A DNA stretch of 64,000 nucleotides from Pogonophryne albipinna. Lineage: Eukaryota; Chordata; Actinopteri; Perciformes; Artedidraconidae. Of this stretch, positions 52,204 through 62,465 are shown piece after piece. The stretch spans positions 10,037,030-10,101,029 of the forward strand of contig CM053264.1 in NCBI GenBank assembly GCA_028583405.1. The letters are read 5' to 3'. The first letter of the stretch is position 1, and the number at the start of each line of letters is the position of its first letter. The notes under the pieces were generated by a model. That model worked only from the letters and a program-made list of their open reading frames with translations, had not been told where the DNA came from and searched no databases. A program made the translations under genes and the position numbers.

Positions 52204-52275
52204 GCTCACCTGCGGAGTAACTACACGGCTCACCTGCGGAGTAACTACACGGCTCACCTGTGGAGTAACTACAAG
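52204..52275 (+). repeat. In-frame triplication of 24 bp within LINE C ORF
   Basis: Three contiguous 24-bp units, each GCTCACCTG(C/T)GGAGTAACTACA(C/A)G, at 52204, 52228 and 52252. The first two are identical; the third has TGG for CGG and AAG for ACG. Translated, each gives AHL(R/W)SNY(T/K); the third, with Trp and Lys, probably represents the ancestral coding state. Confidence 0.97.
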
Positions 52276-52700
52276 GCTAGAAGCATGCAAAAACTAAAAG
52301 TTGCATTCAATGATGCTTTACGGTTGCTGCTGAGGGTACCAAGATGGCACAGTGCCAGCCAGCTGTTTGTTAACTTGGGGGTACCTTACTACCTGTCAAG
52401 CCCTTTTAAGAAAGTTAATGTACAAATTCATGTGTCGCCTAGAAGACTCGGACAATCATGTTATCTCGATTTTAATTAACCCTGTGAAGAGTTCTACCCG
52501 GTTCTCTTCCATGATTTGGAGACATTGGCGCAACAGCCTATACAGACAGTGAGCATGTGTGGCTAGCTGTGATTGGACTGATTTTATGTTTTTATCCGTT
52601 TGTTTTTATCTGTTTTGTGTTTAGCTTTTTATCTTATTTATTGATGTGTGTCTTTTCGTATGTGATATGGACCTTGAGTCTGGAATAAAGATTGGAATTA

Positions 52701-53767
52701 TATGTTTGACGACAATTTACATGAGATATGTCAGTCCGGAACCAAATGGTGGTCCAATCATTGCAGTCTATAGAACCAGGGTTTTGTTCAGGCTAAAATG
52801 TACAAAATCCTTTGATTCTCTGATCTTTTGTTCCAGTCTGCCTGGAGCTCAGGATGGACAGGGTGTTCTTTTTATCTGCGATCCCATTTGCTCAGACTGT
52901 ATTTGCTCCAAAAAAAAATCAATCATCCAGTTATTTTTTGTGTTATTTTTAATGTTCTTTAAAAAGCAATTTGATACCAGATCCTGTTTTCTAAAAGTAC
53001 CAGTGCTCTTCCCCGTTCAAAGTCTGTGCATTACAGCGCTGACGGTGATGAACTTGCTTTTTGCAGCTTGGCACCGTTCCTTTTGCTTAGTGCGTGAGGG
53101 TAGTGTTTAGCCTGTAAGCTCAACTCCTAGGACTGAAAGAATAAATAGATTCTAAAGTGTGCATGACAGAAAAGCAAAGCAGGCAAAATGAAAAATAAAA
53201 TGGGCTTTCAGGGATTTTGCTGCTGTAGTTTTATATAGTGAGAAGAGGACACGAGTGAGCTAAATTTCCAGCACTTTGATGTTATAAAGAGGAATAAAAC
53301 CAATGCCAGATTCTATGTATTGTGTAGCTTTCACATTATTTATAGAGAATACAAATCCATCAGTGGGTTAGCGTAAAATGCACAATACAGAGAAAAGGAG
53401 ATGAAAACAAACATTGTTTTTTAGGCTTCAAAGAGGCTCTAGCCTTTACGCCTGGACTACCATTTTGGTGGGACGCTTGCAGATAATTTAATATGTGACT
53501 TTAAATTATTCTCATGGATTATTACTCCTATGTGGCTTATTAATGTTCTTTGATCCCATTGTCATGCCTGCATGTAATTACCACACTGTCCTTCATGCTT
53601 TTTTCATGTAAATGTGTTTCTGTCAGTTCCTTTTTATGTGTTAATGATTTGTGGCTTCCCCCTGTCTTTGAAAACAACAATAAGAAACCATGAATCGTTA
53701 GTAATTACAGGAACGTGTGCAATAAGAGCTCAGGAAGTCCATGACATCATTTGATATTACATAGTTG
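52701..53767. other. No gene recognised
   Basis: A 154-codon plus frame (52646-53110) begins in the LINE C tail and has only hydrophobic and Ser/Cys-rich stretches without a domain. I regard it as chance. Confidence 0.5.
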
Positions 53768-53985
53768 AAACATAATAATAATAATAATAGATTTATTTTG
53801 TTAGCGCTTTTACAGGTGCTTAAAGAAGCTTTACAGATATAGTGAAAAGAAAAGAAAGGAACATCAAATAAATATATAGTTAAAGTTACAATCAAGCAAT
53901 ATAAAAACAATCACACATTAAAATCCAGATTGAAGAGGTGAGTTTTTGTGAAGTTTTTGTGAAACATGTGTATTATATTAAGTTA
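53768..53985 (-). repeat. LINE/SINE 3'-end fragment with (ATA)n tail
   Basis: An (ATA)n tract at 53770-53788 is followed by GATTTATTTTGTTAGCGCTT, TTACAGGTGCTTAAAGAAGC and TTTACAG, then TTAAAATCCAGATTGAAGAG and GTGAGTTTTTGTGAAG. This order is typical of a common fish element whose 3' end reads '...AAAGCGCTNNACAAAATAAA(n)'. The simple-repeat tail on the left implies minus orientation. Confidence 0.6.
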
Positions 53986-54089
53986 GGGTTGAGGTACATG
54001 CTATATGGGTAAAAAAGATATGGAGACCAAGATCAACTGCAGTTTTAAACCTTGTCTGAATGTGTGAAACGTTCAGAAGTCTCTAGTCT

Positions 54090-55920
54090 GATTTAATTTC
54101 AAACCTTTATTTAATCAGATTGTTGCCATTGAGATCATAGATCTCTTTTTCAAGGGAGACCTGCAGCAATTAGGTTCCACATGAAACATAAAACAATAAA
54201 GGACATCATACATTATATTTACAGGATACATTTACATACTTATAGACATTTACATGTGCCCATAGTATCAACGAGCATTTCATTTAGACTTGCTTTAAAA
54301 ACATGCAGAGGAATGAGATTGCTCAGTTTTAATTCTTGCTGAAGATTGTTCCAAGCAAGTGGAGCTGCGCACATAAAAGCTGTCTTACCTAAGACAGTCC
54401 TTGCTCTTGGCACATCTAACAATACTACATCATGCGATCTCAGACAATAGCTGCTTGCAACTCTCTGTGTTATCAGAGAGCAGATATAATACAGGAGTTT
54501 ACCCAACAAAGCTTTATAAATAAACATGTACCAATGACTGAGCCTCTTTACAGTAAGTGATGGCAAACCTGCCTTGGCATACAGGGTACAGTGATGTGTA
54601 AGTGCGCTGTGATAGGCGGCATCTAACTTGTTCAGGCAATAGGCAGGTGCATTCATATACAACAAATCACCATAGTCCAGTACAGGTAAAAAGGTCACAG
54701 TGACTAGCCTTTTCCTGGCCTCAAGCGAGAAACAGGACTTGTTACTGTAGAAGAAACCTAGTCTAACCCTCAGCTTTTTAAGCTTTTTTTAAGGTTATTG
54801 ACATGAAGTTTAAAAGTAAGACAATCATCAAGCCAGATACCTAGGTATTTATAACAGGCAACCACTTCAAGTACTTGTCCTTGCATAGTAACAATATCTA
54901 AAACAGGCTCTGGTGTCTTTTTGGCTTTTGAAAATAGCATTACCTTGGTTTTATCAACATTTAAAAGAAGCTTAAGCTCAGCGAGCTGAGTCTGAATAAT
55001 GTTAAAAACAGCCTAATTTAACAGCAGCCTCCTTATTGGAGGGACCTGCACAGTACATCACGGTATCGTCCGCATAGAAATGTAAAGTAGCTTCATCCAC
55101 ATTTTCACCTAAACTGTTGATATATATATGGAGAATAAAAGTGGACCTAAAACAGAACCTTGAGGAACACCATTAGCAATGTTTAACCACTCAGAAGACA
55201 GCCCATCAAAGTGAACACATTGGGACCTTTCAGAGAGTAATTCACAAACCACCCCACTGCATGGCTGGATATGCCAATACTAGCCTCTGCTTTAAGATGC
55301 GATGATCGACGGTATCAAACGCTTTGGAAAGGTCAACAAATAGAGCTGCACAACTCTGCTTATTATCTAAAATAATCGTAATGTCATCCACCACTTTCAT
55401 TGTGGCAGTAATGGTGTTGTGTTGCTTTCTGACGCCTGACTGATGTTTAGACAGGATATTATTTTTACATAAAAACTCCTTTACTTGTTCACTCACTAGG
55501 CGTTCGAGCATCTTCGCCAGAACTGACAATTTAGAGATTGGCCTATAGTTATTTAAAATAGTTGCCTCCCCTCCTTTTAGTGAAGGCAAGACATAAGCTG
55601 ACTTCCATACTGTTGGAATTGTGTTTGTGCTGAGGGAGAGGTTAAAAAGAGAAGTGAGAGGTGGAGCAATAAAATCTGCAGCTATCTTTAAGAAGAAAGG
55701 TTCTACGTTGTCCGGGCCAGCTGGTTTCTTAGGATCTAACTTGGTTAAGGCTTCACGAACAACATCAATAGTAAAAGGAGTAAAACTGAAAGGATTTTCC
55801 AGACCACATTGTTCAGAGTCACGGATTGGGGTGTTCACAGAAGCAGAGTTATAAACAGAATCAAACAGAGAGTACTGATGCAGTATGTCCAAATCAAACA
55901 ACTTCACTGTTACACTGTCT
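54090..55920 (-). mobile_element. LINE B copy 2, nearly complete RT, 5'-truncated
   Basis: The longer copy of the family also seen at 13.86-14.59 kb, here on the minus strand. From 55907 leftwards it holds RT fingers, palm and thumb and the C-terminal domain, then a 3' untranslated tail ending, on the minus strand, in GATTAAATAAAGG at about 54107-54120. The insertion is about 1.8 kb. The 5' endonuclease half is absent; the break near 55910-55920 is the usual 5' truncation of LINE insertions. Confidence 0.92.
54240..55907 (-). pseudogene. Broken LINE B reverse transcriptase
   Basis: Minus-strand blocks in order: LDPKKPAGPDNV and ILNNYRPISKLSVLAKMLE (fingers), FVDLSKAFDTVDHRIL (motif A) up to 55242, where a stop follows. 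The next blocks are QCVHFDG, NGVPQGSVLGPLLFS (motif B, about 55130-55180), a one-base frame change near 55120, then HFYADDTVMYCAG (motif C, about 55060-55090, YADD intact). Further on come LLLNVDKTKVMLFSKA, YKYLGIWLDD, GFFYSNKSCFS, and from 54698 the FLPVLDYGDLLYMNAPAYC to LGKTAFMCAAPLAWN region. All main motifs survive, but the frame is broken at least at the 55242 stop, near 55120 and near 55015. Closest relative in the window is 13873-14294. Confidence 0.92.
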
Positions 55921-57083
55921 TAGATCTAATCCAGTAAGATGTGTGGACTTTAGCAGGACTTCCTTTGTCCACTGGGATTTCTCTCAAATACCACAAATAT
56001 ACAGTGTGTGGGTAAAATGCACAGTCTATACTATCACTTGGTCTCTGAACAAAGCCATTCAAGCTCAACAAAGCAACCTCATTTAAGAAACTGCACAGCA
56101 TATCCATCAAGTCACTTCAAAGCAAACTAGCAGACTAAAATCACACTTAATTACAGAATATGACACCGAAATTGCATGATAATATCGTACTGAATTATGA
56201 GACGTCTTTCTGCCACCAGGTTCTCGTACTCATTAACTAAATAAACCGAAGGTGGCTTCTTATTAACATCAGGGAGCTCAGACATGTCCATCAAATAAAC
56301 TCTACAAGTGTTTGATCTTAGTTGCTTTTCACCCTCACTTTGATGTAGTGACATCACGATAAAGATGTGTGGACCTTAATGATTAAAGAAAATAACATGA
56401 TAGTTAAGCAACCAAATATTATTGTAAATTCTTGGCATAATCTCATTTAGTTTGATTTGAAGACTGTCTCCTTCTCAGTGCATGCTGGGATAAGCTTGAG
56501 CGCCGCCATGACCCAAAAGGGATTAAGTGGGAAGCAAAAGGGAATGATTGACAACAGATGCACATCGGCCTGTCTCATTGATGTGTTTAAATGCCGATAT
56601 TCAATGAGCATCTCAAAGGTGACCTGACTAAAGGGTCCTGACAAGAGAGTTTCTCTCCCCTTCTTTGATGGGGATAAACAACTCACTGAGCAAAGTATGC
56701 TTGTTTACGGGTGTGAAACAGAGGGTGCGAAATGAAGGCAAGTTAAGAGAGAAAAACAGAATGTTCAAATTCATCCCAATTAAATAAATGAATCATCGCA
56801 GAGCAATAGCAGAGTAGATCAGAACAACTCTGCCGATGAGTCTCCCACTGTTCCAGCCAGCAGGCCTCGGCCACCCTCGGAGATTAATCAAATTCATGGG
56901 ATGTTTGATTTGCATTTCATTAAAGATTTGGGAGAAAAATAAATGGGGAGGCATTTTGTTTGCAGGTGATGGACTGCATTTCGAACCCATCTTCATTTGT
57001 GTCGTGTCCTGTATTTCCTATCATCGCCGACGTGGCTTTGGGTTTCTTTTGGGTTGCTCTCAGTCTGATGTTTATCTGGCCCC
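55921..57083. other. No gene recognised
   Basis: Short frames only, up to 106 codons (56836-57156), the last running into the solo LTR. A small repeat scrap at 56478-56540 is listed separately. Confidence 0.5.
56478..56540 (+). repeat. Scrap of the 'GCTGGGATAGGCTCCAGC' teleost repeat
   Basis: TGCATGCTGGGATAAGCTTG, AGCGCCGCCATGACCC and AAAAGGGATTAAGTGGG follow the order of a very common fish 3' repeat end ('GCTGGGATAGGCTCCAGC...CGCGACCCTGAACAGGATAAGCGG', from memory). Confidence 0.65.
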
Positions 57084-57088
57084 AGAAA

Positions 57089-57457
57089 TGTCACGATCTG
57101 TCTGTGTTGTGTTTTGTCTTGTCTTTTTCTGTCTTTGGTTTCATGTTTTATTTTGAAAAGTCTTCACCCCCTGTCTTGCCTGTTGCTGTCTGTCTGTTTT
57201 CCCTCCTACCTGATTACCCGATTGTGTTCACCTGGTGCCCCTGTGTTTTCTCCTCCCTCCTCACCTGTGTCTTGTTTGTGTGATTAGTCTTGTGTGTATT
57301 TAAGTTCTGGTTTTTCTGTCTGTCATTGTTGGTTCATTGTTTGTCTTTGACTGTGTCACGGGGTAGGGTTCTGTTTCTTACGCTTTGGCCTTGAAAGAAA
57401 GGTATTTTTTCGTTGAAATCTGCATTTGGGTCCTGCCTGCTTCACTCAACCCTGACA
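57089..57457 (+). mobile_element. Solo LTR (Ty3/gypsy-like retrotransposon) with 5-bp target duplication
   Basis: A 369-bp unit that starts TGTCACGATCTG and ends CAACCCTGACA, so it has the TG...CA termini and TGTCA/TGACA inverted ends of an LTR. Flanking AGAAA at 57084-57088 and again at 57458-57462 is a 5-bp target duplication. GTGTATTTAAGTTCTGG at about 57294-57310 is a TATA-like box in the plus orientation. No gag, pol or second LTR is present, so it was probably left by recombination between two LTRs. The superfamily is inferred from length, the 5-bp duplication and style; an ERV-type LTR is the alternative. Confidence 0.82.
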
Positions 57458-58134
57458 AGAAAAGCAAGCTAAGTTTTAATGTGGGTCATATTTGCTTATG
57501 TTGTACACATTTGGCAAATGTTCTATATGTTCCAGTCTTTGCCAGGCCTCAGACTGGATGATTGAACAGAAAACAAGTTGTATTACTTGACATATTGCCA
57601 TCATGCCATGCCCTGTGTCCAGTGCCTTTTTTTGTTGCACAATGAATGAATAAATGAATGGATATGTGGGTATATGATACAGAAAACCCTGTGCATTTTG
57701 ACATATATTTTCCCAATAATGAATTCAAAATAATAACCTTTGTAACCGCGGTCTTCCCCACTGTAAATGTTTTTTATCACCTGCACACATGCATTGTCCC
57801 ATACACCTAAACAGCTGCCAATTGTGATGGGAACTATTTGCACAGATGGGTAAAATCCTAATCTCTTTTACTGTCCAAACGCATCCAATGTTTCAGTGGA
57901 TGTGCAAACTCTGGAACATCTGGGTCGCATCAACATCTGTGTCCTTTTGGATGTATGCCCCAGATATCAAAAACAGGGATATACATAAGTCCTCTGTTTT
58001 GTTCTGCTGGTGTATCTAGTGTACCCAAGTGTTCTTTAACATTTTCATTTGATTGTATTCTTAGTTTAATTCTCCAGCAGCCCTAGTGGCTCCATTTTGA
58101 GGAGTTCATTAAGATGGCATTTTGTAAAGCACAA

Positions 58135-58179
58135 TAATTTACCCTGGGAGGGGAGACGCTCCCCTCCCAGGGCAAATTA
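58135..58179. repeat. 21-bp inverted repeat, one mismatch, 3-nt loop
   Basis: TAATTTACCCTGGGAGGGGA plus G (58135-58155), loop ACG, then the inverse at 58159-58179, with one A/G difference (TTTACCC versus TTTGCCC). The stem centre is GC-rich in an AT-rich setting. There is no T-run, so it does not look like a polymerase III terminator or a known RNA. Confidence 0.95.
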
Positions 58180-60954
58180 CCTTAAATTACAATCAGTGAA
58201 AAGACACAATAGTGCAAAATCATTGAAGTTAAAAGCAGTAATTGCTCCTGTGCTGACTTCGTGAACATTGCTAGTTTGCCATCCACTTTTGAGTTGCACA
58301 TTTGGGAGCATTTCAGCATTCTTCCCATGCCAAACTGCATTAGTTCAACAGCTCGCCAGATAGAAAGAGTATTTATATCCAAAGCTTCCATCTGAGTTGC
58401 CGGTCTTGTTCCCCATCTGTATAAACAACATCGACATGGATGTCATGTCAGGCTTTAAAACACTAGTCGAGATCACATCAATGGCACGGGTAGTGATAAT
58501 CAATTTCAATGAACCTGCACTGTGTTGTAAACCTATTCACATTTATCCACTGGAAATCAATATTATGGAACTGCTTACTAGCCTGTGGCAGTGACATGGC
58601 AAGAGGTTGGCTCCCGAAGTACACATTTGCATCCTAAGACCATAATGATGGGTTATAATATTGAAGAGCTGAAGTTACACATATAACTCCTCCAAGTATA
58701 TCATAGTAATATTCTTATATTAAACCTTCTAATAAGGGAAAAGGAGGGGAATAAAGCTCCTGGAAATGATTTACACACATGGGAATTAGAGCTCAGCAGT
58801 GTTGGATAAGTACAGCCATCAGCTGTGATAGAGACAGATAGAAACACACAATCCACGCTGCCAATACTAACATGCTGGCACGGGACTGTGTTTGCTTCCT
58901 CACTCGAGCAAATCATCCATATAAACCAAGAGTTTTGTTTCAATAATATTTGAAGATCAGCAGCAAACAGCTTCAACGAATGCCAACACCGGATCGGAAG
59001 TTAGCCCATTCCAAGTCCGCATGTGAATAGCTGCCGAGCGTCTTTAGGAGAGCATAGATGTCAAACACTCCTACCTCCATGTGATTCCATTAACAGATAA
59101 GTGGATCATTTTACCAGTGATATTGCATTTGTATCTGTAAATGCGGTGCCTTTGCGATTCTCTCCCTTAAGTCATGCTGAACTACTGCAATGCAGAGGAT
59201 GATAATTATATTGTATTGATTTTTATAACTTAACTAATTTTGCCCATTTGTAATTTCTGAAGAGACAAGCCAGAACATTAATGACTATGGATTTCCGGTG
59301 AAGAACTTGACCGTTCATTAACATACTGTATATGAGGGCACGGATTGAACAAAGTGAAATATCGCTTTTAAAGTCCAACATTGGCAAAGGCCATTTTCTA
59401 TAAACTAATATATTTCATGCAAACGAGCCCTGCGTATCTTTATTGATCTTGGGAAATAAATTATCATAGATCAAGGTACTCACTGCGGGCAGCTCCTTAT
59501 TGAGACCGGTTGCTTCAAGGAAACATGGCTCTCATGAAATGACAGCACATATTACATGATAAAGTATATCATGCATGATCCATCACTGAAGTCAGTTCAT
59601 CACGGGTCCTGTGAAACAGAACATATTAGTACGACATTTTTCATAATAATGAGTAGCTTGAGTCATTACAACTTGGTATTGAGTAACTACATGTGGCAAC
59701 AAGTCCTTGCGCAATTAAATACACGGTGGATTTTCTGCTTATGTGGTCTAGTTTGACCATTAGCTAATGGTAGCCAACTTAAAGTGGTATTTCCTATAAC
59801 TACTCCTGTGAGCTTTAACCATTATACGAAAGAGAGTAAAAGCAAAAAGTAGGTTGTCTAACTTCTCATGAACTCCACTAATGAGGTGAATTAAGGTAAA
59901 AGCAATTATCTCTTATTGGTTTTCCTTTTTTTTCCAAAGCTACCAATTACAAAGGCAGAAACGGATGAGAAAGCTGAGAGCTAATCAGGTGGTGTGAAGG
60001 GCTGCGTCTCAATAAAGACCTTCCGAATGTTTATACTGTACATGTAATGAAATGCAACTGAAGCCTAAAGCCATTATGTGTGATAAATATGCAGCATATA
60101 ATGAAATAGAATCATTTTGTTTTTGTAAGTTATGTTCCTCCATTTAATGGCTGCATTGCCTAGCAACAGCACCCTGGCCAGCGATAAATATCCATCCCCC
60201 ACCGCCTCTCATCTCATCCTAAAAGGCTGCTTGAAATTTGCAGCAAACACTTGAAACCACGACACTATGCTTACCCCCCTATACTTAACCAGCTACCGCC
60301 CTGGCTGAGCAATTATGTAACATTTGGGGTTAGGAGTTCACAAAGTCATTAAATGCTTTTCTAATTATTATTGATTGAGCGCCAAAGGATCGAAGAGAAT
60401 CTGGAGCGGCGGAGAGGCCGAGACAGGAGTGAAGTATGGTGCTTTCAGGCCTGCCAAGAGAGAAGCCTCTCCCAGACTGACGTGGTTAAAACTGCCGCCC
60501 TCCACCAAAACATGGTGGCACCTTTTTCATTTTCAGATGATCCTATCTGGGCATCTCCAATGAAATGGGACATAATGTCAATTTTCTGCATCAGGCCAGA
60601 AAAAATATATTGGCAACAAAAAAAGCAATTTGCTGACATTTTATGCTGTTTTCTTCCACCAACTCAAGGAACTCTGAGATAGAGTTAAAAATAAGCTGCA
60701 TAAATTCTATCAAACTTTTCATTCTGTATGCAACCGATGCAGTCATACCAAACAGGATTCTTAAATAGCTGGAGCTTTCTCCCAAATGAGTGCTGTTACT
60801 TCAATGAGATGGGCTAAAATATGACATTGAAAACAGTGAATTTGGTGCAGAGAGCATAATAAGCAGTCAATTTGTAAATTAAGTGTTATCCTTTTCTTTT
60901 TCTTTTTTCAACTGTCCCACATTATGATGTGAATCAAATGCACTTGTGCAAGCG

Positions 60955-61037
60955 ATGGAAGGGAAGTGTATTGTAAGTTACAATACACTTCCCTTCCATA
61001 TTATTCACTGTGTTACAATTTGTAACACAATGAATAA
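60955..61037. repeat. Two adjacent palindromes with 1-nt loops
   Basis: The first is ATGGAAGGGAAGTGTATTGT plus AA (60955-60976), a single G, and the exact 22-bp inverse at 60978-60999. The second starts two bases later: TTATTCACTGTGTTACAA (61001-61018), a single T, and its inverse with one C/T difference at 61020-61037. Single-nucleotide loops cannot form stable hairpin RNAs of normal geometry, which favours an origin by snap-back replication. Confidence 0.96.
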
Positions 61038-62277
61038 TTCAATGGATTATTAGATTTCATTAATTGGAGATAGCCTTGGTTAATTAAAAGGGCTTTTGGT
61101 AAATTCCCATTGTGCTTCCTGTCATAAAAATAGCATTGGAACAGAAGTGCCATACCACTTTGTCTTCATATCTTGGTATTCTGCTCACTTCCTGCAGCAC
61201 AGTGATGTAATTCCTTCAAGATTTCGCCAGAATGCAGTACTTTTTTTTCTGTTAGTCTCAATCTGTCAATCAATCAGAGGCATTGTTTGGGCATGAAAAC
61301 AAACAAAGAATGTGTAGACCGTTTCTTTCATGACCCATCACTGTGTGAGAGTGTTTGTCTGCAGATACCAGCTGCCAACACTTCATGTACTCCTCTTCCT
61401 GCTTTTCTTTTAGAATAACATACAATTACAGTAACTGGAGCATATCTATCCATCAGGACCTGTCACACAGAGTCAATGAAAACTCATTAGTCGAATGCAT
61501 CGGAGGTGAAACTAATTTTAGATTCCAACAAAAGGTGGGCACGTGTGCATGTGTATTTCCTTTTGATCTGTCTTTTTCCAGACAGGTTGTCCATGCATGT
61601 GTTTATGTTTGTACTTTCAAACACTTGATAAAAAGCTAGACAGCTTATTAATGCATTACGATAAGATCGTGTTTTCTTGTTTAAATGCTAATTCATGCGC
61701 ACATGTGATCTCCCTTTGTCTCAAGGTTCTTTGATTCCGCCTGTCTGTCTCTCCTGCACTGTCTCTCACAAACAAAGATTAGTCTCTCCTCGAGCTGTCT
61801 TTTTTTGTTCTGCTCATTTGCTACAGCATCAGAGCTATTGGAATTTTTTTTGTTGCAGCACTCATCGCATGTGAAGATTGTCTCACGAGAGAAGAAAGAC
61901 AATAACTCTCAGCAAAGATGAATGGGCAGGAATAACTTCTGGGGAATTTATGGTGATTTTCTGCACGTCAAGTTCCTCACATCCACAAATATGACGTCTT
62001 TGCTCACATCTCATTTGTTACAGCTGATGCTTAGGCAATATACGGTTCAGCATAGTGCTACATGTGGCTGCAGGCTGCTATCAGGATCACAGACAAAGGC
62101 ACATTATCGTAAGAGGCGAATATTTCCATCCGTCATGTTTTTGTTCTTTGTTTCGATATAATTGTTGCTAAGTGCTCCGTGATGTGCTCATGTTGAACTA
62201 CAATACAGCTGTCAATCAAGCACTGGGACAGATTCAAAGTTTGGATTTCATTTTAAGAGACAATTCCGATGTCTTTA

Positions 62278-62465
62278 AGTGATATTCTGTCTTCCTGTTT
62301 ATGTTGTTACTCACCTCCTCCTCCTTGTTTCAGTTCACTTAATTTCCTCCAATGTTGCTTGTCTGCCCGACCCTAATCAGTTTCACCTGTCCCCCCTTAG
62401 CCCTGCAGTCACCTGACCTCCTGCACACCTGTGCTCACTTTCCTAATTGGCCTGTCTCTGAATTA
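62278..62465 (+). repeat. Probable LTR-like or LINE-derived repeat fragment
   Basis: CTTCCTGTTTATGTTG, CTAATCAGTTTCACCTGTCC, CACCTGACCTCCTGCACACC and TGTGCTCACTTTCCTAATTG follow each other. This pyrimidine-rich 'CACCTG...CCTGATTAG' style is seen in the solo LTR at 57.1 kb and the fragment at 22.1 kb. No terminal duplication was found. Confidence 0.4.

Larger units (their letters stand above)
51022..52552 (+). pseudogene. Broken LINE C reverse transcriptase
   Basis: Blocks in order: LDRLERYITTADNQFGFKRK, FIDASKAFDRLNH (motif A), NGVKQGGI, TGA at 51358-51360, then SPLLFNLYMDDLS (rest of motif B). The motif C region codes for NHLMYA in one frame and then DLIIFSP in another, so a one-base loss has destroyed the YADD active site near 51468. 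After the nested element come KYNAKKSSIMIV, a frameshift near 52060, HRQRCKLYAQANIL, KVSLFKAFCT, a triplicated 8-residue unit (52204-52275) and MQKLKVAFNDALRLLLRVPR. At least four lesions plus one insertion make it inactive. Confidence 0.87.
51015..52700 (+). mobile_element. LINE C, 5'-truncated, interrupted by a nested TIR element
   Basis: A third non-LTR family, distinguished by DNQFGFKRKHGTDMC, FIDASKAFDRLNH and NGVKQGG. It begins inside the RT domain near 51015 and runs to a 3' tail with ACCTTGAGTCTGGAATAAAG at about 52670-52690, where AATAAA is a plausible poly(A) signal. The 381-bp element at 51553-51933 sits between the palm and thumb parts. Downstream blocks (KYNAKKSSIMIVRSKEDK, HRQRCKLYAQANIL, VAFNDALRLLLRVPRWHSAS) keep the expected order. 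No endonuclease domain remains. Confidence 0.88.
57463..62277. other. No gene recognised, about 4.8 kb, with two palindromic sites
   Basis: Short frames (107 codons or fewer) without motifs. Palindromes at 58135-58179 and 60955-61037 are listed separately. Confidence 0.5.

Noticed and set aside
52646..53110. 154-codon frame after LINE C
   Set aside because: Starts inside the LINE tail and lacks any conserved motif; not part of the LINE ORF, which ends upstream.
60371..60682. 103-codon plus frame starting with an Arg/Glu-rich segment
   Set aside because: The charged start is short, the rest is unstructured, and overlapping frames exist on both strands.
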